Assembly (NCBI RefSeq): GCF_000001735.4
Contig: NC_003075.7
Location: 11,533,001 to 11,597,000 of the forward strand
Reading direction: 5' to 3'
DNA length: 64,000 bases
Source: Arabidopsis thaliana
Lineage: Eukaryota; Streptophyta; Magnoliopsida; Brassicales; Brassicaceae
Both the position numbers and the translations under genes were made by a program. How positions within the stretch are numbered: the stretch's first letter is position 1; each line of letters opens with the position of its first letter. Under the pieces are notes generated by a model. That model did not search any database. It was not told the DNA's origin and saw nothing but the letters and a program-made list of their open reading frames with translations. Below are positions 56,333 through 64,000 of the stretch, in pieces.

Positions 56333-57708
56333 ATGACCAAAAAAAAAACAAATGTCTAACACTATGTGTGTGTATGTACATGTTAATATGTTATGCAGTT
56401 ACAAATATACATACGAATCTATAGATTTCAACTAAGCCATGTAATTATAGTCTAGTGGTAGCACCACCCAAATTCAAATTCACATTTTAATTCTTTATTT
56501 GATGAAAAATTATTTATTATTCTGCTCCTAATATTTGTTTCCATCTGAGTATCTAAGTCAGTTTAATGTTTAAAATTGGACTGGTAAATTGAACTAGACC
56601 GGAGTTGTAAGTCTTTGTGTGAGGACTATTTCAGCCTTTATGTGAAGTTTCACAATTATTTCACGCAGAAAATGATAAACAATGAGTTTAGATACGACAA
56701 GTGAATACACACAAATGAGTTGGTGTAGGAAATTTTTGAACTGGGTAGGTGAAAGAAAAACTATACATTAATATTAAATTACATTTGCAAGACATTTCGC
56801 CTAAATGGCCATGATTCCAAAAACTCTACCTCTACGCCGTGAAATATCCAAGACATTTCGCCTACAAGTATATTGTTAAGAAAGGGAAATTCCCTTACTA
56901 AACAAATAGCATATATCCCCTCAAACGCATTTGCCTAGTAATTATTCCCGAAACGGTCGCTATGTCGCAACATAGAGTTCTAGGAGAGTAGTCGGTACAT
57001 AACGTGACTTCCTCAGAGGTATCGACGGAGAGTACATAGACGATCCTTTATAGTTCGATCAATCAAGCCGGTGAGATGGAGCCGTGTGTATTTCAGTATA
57101 TGGTGTGGAAGGAATCTCGGCAACATTTTACCAATAAACATTTTAGTTCGTTGCTAATTAATATGTTTTTTCTTATTGGTATCCCAAATTTTATTTATCT
57201 TTTTTTGATTAGTTTTTTTTTCTAATTTTGATTAGGTTATATTCCAATGATAATTGGAAATGTATTGCTTCAATTCAAATAAAATTCATTGAATGATTGG
57301 TATATAGACCCACAAATTAATGTACATATCAATTCTTATCAGTTAGATTCACACTAGTTTGGCCGATGTTAAGAAGTGTAATCTGTTGACTTCGAAAACA
57401 CAAAAGGAATAACAATAAATACCAAATAGGGACATACATTGAACAAATAGTTGGACATTTAATTGGAAATATAAATAGAAAAATTTATAAATTGACATTT
57501 GAAACCAATATTCAATAGCAACTTTGTTAAGAGGAAGAAAATGTTCAATATTAAACTTTCTTGTTGGTAGAGGAAACGTAAACTTCTCTTTTGGACTTTA
57601 AGTGTAAGCTTTTAACTTCTCATTGATGGAAATCAAAATGTAGTCCAAACCGCTCGTTACTATTGATCCATCGGCAGCATTGCTACCAAACATATCCTTA
57701 CCGGAGTA

Positions 57709-57783
57709 AAGACTCCTACAAGTTGGGCAAAGCGTAACAAAACACTCTATCCATATATGTTTTAAAAGCTTTTGTACGTATTA
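57709..57783. repeat. dispersed MSRB-cluster block, copy 3
   Basis: A more diverged copy: agactcctacaagttgggca, then aagcgtaacaaaacactcta, then ttttaaaagcttttgtacgt. Unlike the other two it lies 3' of the next gene (MSRB9) rather than clearly upstream of its own, so it may be a second piece of the MSRB8 upstream region. Confidence 0.7.
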
Positions 57784-58377
57784 TTGTAGAAAAAAAATTG
57801 TTTGAATTTTTTAGCGTAAGTGGGAAAGTGGCTTTTTTTAAAAGCGTAATTTCTTGATTCTAGTCATTTACACCTCTCTGAGTTTAGTGTGTGTCGAATT
57901 TAACTTTTTTTTGTAGTAGTTGACTGTATTTTTTTGTGCTATTATTTTGATCTGTATGTAACCAAATTTTTTGTGACTTCTTATTTTCTCAAAATTTAAA
58001 GGGTTTGAGGATAATTTTCTTCCCTTTTTACTTGTACGTTTTTTTCATTTTTGTGAACTCCTAACTCAAATGAAAACGTGCAACCTAATTGGCAATAAAA
58101 GAAACCCCCTTAAAAAAATGAGAAAACAAATGCCAATTTTTATTATATAGGACTTGCATTGAACATATCAAGGGTCAATGGAAAGATAACAATAATATAA
58201 TTATTAAAAAGATATCCATACAAGGGACAAACAACAATCACTGGAGCGAGCATATCACACAAGACTAGGAATGGAACATAACATGACAATCTCAAACAAT
58301 CCGACTTGATTTTCAAATTTTCTTGAAGGAGAGGACTTGGTCCAACAATAGTGGTCATCAATGTGGACTATATAGAC

Positions 58378-59138
58378 TTATTGGGAGGAAATTTCAGAGA
58401 ACTTGAGAGAAACACTGTTGACGCAGTGGCGCTCATCGGTCGCTGTGGGAAAACCTTCTCCTTTGACAACATGACCTAAATGTCCGTCACATGCCGCGCA
58501 CGTGATCTCCATTCTTCTCCCTCCTGCCTCGGGCTGATAGAGATATTTTATAAACATAAAACTTGTTTAATACAACAATCTTTATCACTAAAATAATTGT
58601 GTGTCATAAAAGAAAAGAAAAAGAATATGTCAATTACCGTTTGTTTAATGGCACCAGGGATAGCATCGAAGAAGGAAGGCCAGCCACAACCAGAGTCGAA
58701 CTTAGTGGTGGACTTATAAAGAGGAGTTGCACAACCAGCACAACTATAGATTCCGTCGTCGAACAGTTTGGTATACTCTCCTTTACCTCGGTTCCTATAC
58801 CAAAACCATTAAAAAAATCAGGATGACCGTTTTATAGTAACTTCATATATGCATGACATTTGACATACTATACAAAATTTATCTATCTTGTAGAATTATT
58901 GAGCCGGTCATCTTGCTAAGTATTTGCTAAATCTTGGACTAATACCAATATGTCGAAGACATTATGTTAACCGTACTTGTTTTCAAGAAACATGCAGTGA
59001 GTTTAAAGAGTTTTCTTACTCTGTGCCCTTTTCCCTGAGAACTCTAAATTGCTCGGGAGACAAAATCGCACGCCAGTCTTGATCTTTTTTCTGGACAGAT
59101 CCAGTTGATGGAGCCACCGCTGTTGCTGATGTTGGCAT
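58378..59138 (-). CDS. MSRB9: methionine-R-sulfoxide reductase B, cytosolic (AT4G21850)
   Basis: Three exons (59138-59020, 58794-58638, 58533-58378) give 143 residues. It is the more distant member of the array: [20 protein letters not shown] at the start, CAGCATPLY in place of [13 protein letters not shown] for the second zinc pair, and [18 protein letters not shown] in place of [18 protein letters not shown]. The four zinc cysteines, SGCGWPSF and the catalytic RHCVNS are all kept, so it should be active. Phe-to-Val in the HVFKGEG core is a change in a usually well-kept active-site strand. Intron positions equal those of MSRB7 and MSRB8, but intron 1 is longer (225 bp). It probably arose in an older duplication than the MSRB7/8 pair. 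Confidence 0.95.
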
Positions 59139-60722
59139 GATTACGGTAGATAAGAAGCTAAGAAGACAGCGGAAAGATGGTCGTGTGTTTTGAGCTCTTT
59201 TAAGAAAAGAAAAGAGAAGAAGAATTAATTTTGTGAGTGAGTAGAAGAACTACAAAGGGGGGTTTAAATACGCATAGACAATCATATTTTATTCTATTTC
59301 GTCTGAAATGTGACAATATGAATCTTCCTAACACCTAAGAAACCATAATAATAAAAAAATGATTGTATATGGTTACAATTACAACTCACACGTAGATCTA
59401 GATCTAATTGACGCATGTATATTATAGAAAGGTGACAAAAAAAAAACCTTACCAAGGCTGTGGCCTGTGTGGACTTTGATGGTTGTCAGGTTGTGTAATA
59501 TTTTTATAAATATAGGGGCACGCTTTTTCTCTTCTCTTATTTCATATTTGTCTCGTTACATGTAGAAGCCTTTTGTTGACTAAAGCCTTATTTTCCTTTC
59601 CTTTGACATTATATTCTAGTAGAAAATATAATGTGACATTAAAACTTTAGTTCATACGTTTTGAATGAATGAATTTGAGTATAGCAGTATATATAACTTA
59701 GACACTAAACAAAAACATGTTTTTCAAATTATATATGCAAGTATGATGTTTTCTTCTTCTGTTATCATCATCTGATCCAAAAAAAAAAAAAAACATGTGT
59801 AAGACATTTTTCAAACATTTAACTTTAGGTAATTTGATCCGAATAATAATCTTTGGATGAAACAAAATAATGAAGTTTTGATAAAGAAATATTTTCTTAA
59901 GTGTAAAATCAAAATATAATTCGGACTAAGTTGAGATGAAATATTATGTTCTAGCTAACGGTTGACAGAAAAAAAAAACTAATTGAACAAACCACTTTTA
60001 ACATTTTATTGCCAAACAAAACAAAAATAGTTCCACGAAAGTTGTAGAAGAGAGTTCATAAAAACACATAAGACTTAATGAAAACATGATTTCAACGAAC
60101 ATATACATAATTCACATAACTTCATGGAATAATGAAACATGAAAAATAACATGCATTTGTTTACTTATACCACATGTTGTTTAAAAACTATAAGTAATTT
60201 AGAAAAAAAAAAAACCAAGTGAATGCATAAGAAACTAGCTATTTTCTAAAAGAAATAAGATGAGAACGCGAGTATGAAGACTCCATCTCCATGTGGTACA
60301 ATTGCGTTACATTTATAAAAATCTATATATTCTTGAAGAAAACCAAATATTAACTAACAGAAGTAATAAAAATAACATTTTGACACAACAGTTTTTTCAT
60401 AACCGCATATAATTACCTATATAAATAATATTTTTTCATATTGATTTGTATAAGCTAATTTAATAAATCTGTTGGAAAAACAAAATCATTAAAAAATACC
60501 TAGTGCTAATACTACTCATGTTTTTATTTAGTTACTTATTGTTAAATAATAATAATAAAGGGTAACACTTACATAAATGATAATATATAGATATTTATAT
60601 AAGATTGTCCATATAAAATACTATTATTGTTATACTATACAGAAAAGGTGAGAGTATACATGTAACAAAATGAGAAATCAATTTTTGTAATATATATGCT
60701 TCTTTAGATTGTCGCCATTCAG

Positions 60723-60724
<2 letters not shown>

Positions 60725-60760
<36 letters not shown>
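60725..60760. repeat. (AT)18 microsatellite
   Basis: Thirty-six bases of perfect alternating AT in gene-free DNA. Such runs vary in length between accessions. Confidence 0.95.
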
Positions 60761-60764
<4 letters not shown>

Positions 60765-61987
60765 AGCATATACTATGAGTTTTTGTAATTTTATCCGGCG
60801 TCTCAAATTACAATTTATTTTTTAGCTAAAGCTCAAATTACAAATTATGAATTATGACTTTGATCGCCTAAAAAGTTTTTTTGTTGATTCTCAAGAGAAT
60901 AGAACAACCTGATACGCCGTGAGATTGCATCTCATTAGTAGAAAACGTGATCATAGTGTTTCCGAACTTGTTAGATAATTTGGTTTTAACTAGTATTTAT
61001 TTTGGTACACTAACTAAGTAATTATTTTAACTAATAAATTTATAATATATATATACATGTTTTTGTTTTTGTCAATCAGATGTTTTGCAATTCTGATTTA
61101 AATTTATTATGTTCCTTATATTTCCCTATTTTATGATTCAGCATTTTCATTATTTGTTATTCATCTGACATACTAGTTAAACTCTTAATACGGTAAAACC
61201 TATATTTGAAAAGAATTTTTTCCTAAACGAAAGGAAAAAGGAAACAGTTATTTATTGTTATTTGTATATGTTCAGAACAATTGTTGTGATATTTTGACAA
61301 CATGTTCTAATTGTTAAAATCGAATTTTATATTACTAAAATATATTTGAAACTTTGGATAACATGTTGTGCTGACATATCTGGAAATGACACATTATAAA
61401 ACTACATGGTAGTTGTCTATGGAGCGCAATTTCTAGAATATCATTATTTTCGAGTAAATGGATATTCTAATATTTTATTTATGTATGAACATGTATATGT
61501 CATGATTTCAATATTAAATTTTAATTTAAAAACTATACAATAAATACTACTAGTCATCAAAAGTTCTAAAACGTGTTATTATTTGTTATATCAAAATATG
61601 ATTGTTCTGAATTTGAAGTCATAAATTTTGTCAATAAGTAGCAAGATGTTTAGCGTTACAAACCTAACTAAATTAACAATTTTTAAACTATAACAACATG
61701 TTGTAAATACTCAGAAGAGAGAACAAAATAATGTATGAGAGAAATGTCTCATAGTACAATCTCATTTTTTTCTCAACAACAATTATTTAGGCGTAATACT
61801 ATCTTTTCCGAAACAGATTAAGTAGATGCTGACACAACAATGACACTACTACCAGACTACCAGTCTACCACAATAACTTTTCGTATATGTTATCCTCTCC
61901 AAAACATGCAATTGCAATATGGTGTAATTTTCTGTATAATTATTGTTCTGGATGGGATTGTTAATGCATGAGACATGTGAACACATG

Positions 61988-62090
61988 AAACTCCAATCAG
62001 ATTAATTTACCAAAAACTACATTAATAATCCTCAGGATGAAAGTCCAATCATATTAGTTAACTAAGAAAACTGCAATAATGATCTTGACA
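61988..62090. repeat. diverged tandem duplication of about 51 bp
   Basis: Two neighbouring copies start at about 61989 and 62041. They share (g/c)tccaatca(g/t)attag or attaat, then aactac or aactgc, then aat(a/g)atc. Each drifted by several substitutions and small indels. Confidence 0.65.
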
Positions 62091-62166
62091 GGTAGATAGA
62101 TCACATGAAAACAACAGCAATATTGATTAAAAAAAATATGAATACGAGGCCGATATAAATAACATA

Positions 62167-62410
62167 TACTCCATCTCTTTCAAACTATAAGATGTTATAG
62201 AGATTTTTTGTTTTAAAATATAAAATATTTTACGAATTTCTATGCAATTCTAAAGAAAATAGTTTATAACCATTTGTATTCTGCAGTTTTTAAAATTATT
62301 GGTTGAATTTTTTATATTAAATATTAAATGTTAGTTCTTAAGAAAATAAATAAATTCCATAAAGTATGTGTTTTAGCTAAAACATCCTATATTTTGAAAC
62401 AAAAGAAGTA
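62167..62410. mobile_element. MITE with Stowaway-like inverted ends and TA flanks
   Basis: The left end, from 62169, reads CTCCATCTCTTTCAAACTAT then AAGATGTT. The right end, ending at 62408, in reverse complement reads CTTCTTTTGTTTCAAAATAT then AGGATGTT. The two agree at 22 of 28 positions. Both ends are flanked by TA, the target duplication of Tc1/mariner-type elements. The 240-bp interior is AT-rich with no coding capacity. The CTCC...TTTCAAA.TATA.GATGTT end is the consensus style of plant Stowaway MITEs. Drift between the ends suggests an old insertion. Confidence 0.75.
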
Positions 62411-63117
62411 ATTAATGATATCGATATTGATTAGTAATGTGAAAATAATGTAGAAATGGATTATGCCACACGGTTTTACAACTTTTATTCATTTATTATT
62501 GTTCGCTATCTCATTTCGTGGAGTAAAGGTTTATTTTCAGTACTCTTGTTTTTAAATACTATTGGCTATATGAGTTTCGTTTTCTTTTTCCTTTTGTTGT
62601 TCATTATTTCGTAATAAAATAGTTATCAAAAAACAAAATTTCGAATTTAAATTACACTTCTCTGTTAACTAGCTTTATCATTAGATTCCATGTATTATTC
62701 TCTATTTCATGATTATTTATTTCATACTTGACAACAAAAAAGAAGAAGGCATTTATGAATTTCTTAGCAACTTGCAAAGTCGAACCAAACTAGTCAATTA
62801 AAATATCCTATCTTCTTCTAATAAATGTATTCTTTATTGTAGAAGACCGTATATTAGAGAGATGTTGTTGCCTAAAAAACAAAATACAAAAACTTAAGAG
62901 AGATCTTAATGAGCAAATTCAGATGTGGTCCAAGCTAGTAATTATTTTAGTGGGGGAAGATCTATGATTATCTATAGACTTTTTTTTTCTATAGATATTC
63001 GCATCAATGCATCGTAACTTACAGCAAATTCCCGGGTGTTGCTCGCAGGGTCATCAACTCGTCATGTAAAATGTAATATCGTGTAGTAAAATTTTTTTTC
63101 TCAAAAAAAAAACAAAG

Positions 63118-63180
63118 TTATGAAACCGGTTAAACAAGATTATGAAACCGGTTAAACAAAATTATGAAAACGGTTATTAA
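63118..63180. repeat. 22-bp tandem repeat, nearly three copies
   Basis: Copies at 63118-63139, 63140-63161 and 63162-63180 share ttatgaaaccggttaaacaa, the third carrying one change (aaacgg). Each full copy contains the palindromic core aaccggtt, which also occurs twice in the NRPB2 divergent promoter. Confidence 0.9.
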
Positions 63181-64000
63181 TGCAGCTATTTATGGCAAAG
63201 TTCCACATACCATTCTATAATACAGGGTTCTACTTGCACAAACTGTTTCCTATAACAGACTGAACAAACTGATTTATCTATATCACGCTATAAATTTCCA
63301 GTATATATTACAAATATTTTCATATTCTTTTAAATTCAACAAACTTATCAAATTGATGTAAAACAATCTTTTATTTACTCGCTCAGTTCAGAGGAATCAT
63401 GAGGGAGTTAATGCCGACAGCTGTGGTTTGATGTACATGTACATAACTTGTTAAATAGCTCGATACATAATTATTGGGTGCCCATAACTTGTTAAATAGA
63501 TTCTCAAAGACAGCAAAATCTTTTCAACAAAATAGATGTACAAACCCAATTATATATTTATATGTAGTTATAATTCTAGAGTGTTGCAATTTATCATCGT
63601 TGAATCAATTTCTCTTATGGCAGTATATTATTAGTCACTGCAGTATAAATATTCTGATTATCTTGGAATATCATAGGTTGGTCTTCTTCTTACATGACTG
63701 CTAGTGTAAAACTTTTTATATCAATGCACCTAAAGAAATCTTACCTTACGTATGTAGCCTAGTCATATATCACAATAGACGTTAGTGACTAATATCCAAA
63801 TATATTGTTTCAACGACCATGTATAGATTAATTATTTCAAACATAAATATATATGGTTAATACGGAGAAATATCAAATGCGCATCAGAAATTGAAAACAA
63901 TCTTTGCATGTGGGATAATGCATGACATACTGTATTTTAATGGTGAATATTTAAACGTAAGCCACATTTATGGAAACTTGTTAAATTGCGGTTATGACAA

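Larger units (their letters stand above)
55179..58377. other. intergenic, about 3.2 kb between MSRB8 and MSRB9
   Basis: The left part is the MSRB8 promoter (upstream homology with MSRB7/9 at 55403-55560). Repeat block copies 2 (56263-56332) and 3 (57709-57783) lie here. A 15-bp direct repeat, aagacatttcgccta, is at 56789-56803 and 56850-56864. A less AT-rich stretch at 56930-57120 has no open frame of note. The right end is the MSRB9 3' UTR. No intact gene was seen. Confidence 0.5.
59139..64000. other. gene-free AT-rich region, 4.9 kb, right edge of window
   Basis: The first about 450 bp are the MSRB9 promoter, with the cluster-wide upstream homology at 59470-59590. Beyond that no frame over 76 codons is present and none looks coding. 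It holds a poly-A run near 59779, an AT microsatellite, a diverged 51-bp duplication, a MITE and a 22-bp tandem triplet, listed separately. The next gene must lie beyond the window. Confidence 0.6.

Noticed and set aside
56440..56490. tRNA-like A box and B box (agtctagtggtagca then aaattcaaattc)
   Set aside because: The boxes are only about 8 bp apart and no cloverleaf forms; the related site at 52966-53000 in the duplicated unit lacks the A-box match. Best seen as chance or a far-decayed SINE.
58563..58826. Plus-strand frame of 87 codons within MSRB9
   Set aside because: It is antisense to MSRB9 exon 2 and intron sequence.

Overview
The window is nuclear DNA of a flowering plant, and the gene content, gene order and predicted protein lengths point to Arabidopsis thaliana chromosome 4, the interval I remember as about AT4G21705 to AT4G21850. 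The intergenic DNA is AT-rich, the genes have many short GT-AG introns, and splicing by eye gives proteins of the lengths I remember for NRPB2 (1188 aa), TOM1 (291), ATML1 (762), DER2.1 (244) and MSRB7/8/9 (144/143/143). Locus names come from memory, not from a search.

Layout, left to right. A mitochondrial-type PPR gene (-) and an inverted, broken PPR fragment (+) precede the 25-exon RNA polymerase II subunit gene NRPB2 (-). NRPB2 shares a 360-bp divergent promoter with a small Cys/Pro-rich protein of unknown function (+). Then come a two-ended relic of the NSF ATPase gene, an intronless gene for a single-pass membrane protein, the ROP-effector gene RIC11, a 6.5-kb intergenic and leader region, and ATML1, the epidermal HD-ZIP IV regulator. 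ATML1 is followed by BGLU47 (family-1 glycosidase, +) convergent with a plastid RluA-type pseudouridine synthase (-), a small intronless unknown gene, TOM1, QQT2 (GPN-loop GTPase, +) convergent with DER2.1 (derlin, -), and a 20-exon ASPM-like IQ/calponin-homology gene (+). The right third is a tandem array of three methionine sulfoxide reductase B genes (MSRB7, 8, 9, all -), then about 4.8 kb of gene-free AT-rich DNA with a MITE and short repeats.

The genes do not form one pathway; this is a mixed eukaryotic gene neighbourhood. The structure comes from duplication. The NSF relic, RIC11, ATML1, DER2.1 and the MSRB array have paralogues (NSF, RIC10, PDF2, DER2.2, MSRB3-6) that I recall as clustered elsewhere on chromosome 4, so the window looks like one half of an old segmental duplication in which this NSF copy was lost except for its two ends. 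A younger tandem duplication copied the end of the ASPM-like gene with an MSRB gene, leaving a dead IQ exon between MSRB7 and MSRB8.

I found no rRNA, convincing tRNA, CRISPR array or intact transposon. The least explained items are the protein with ten cysteines all in CX3C spacing, the NSF relic that keeps a TATA box and two compatible exons, and an unrecognised exon-like frame between MSRB7 and MSRB8.
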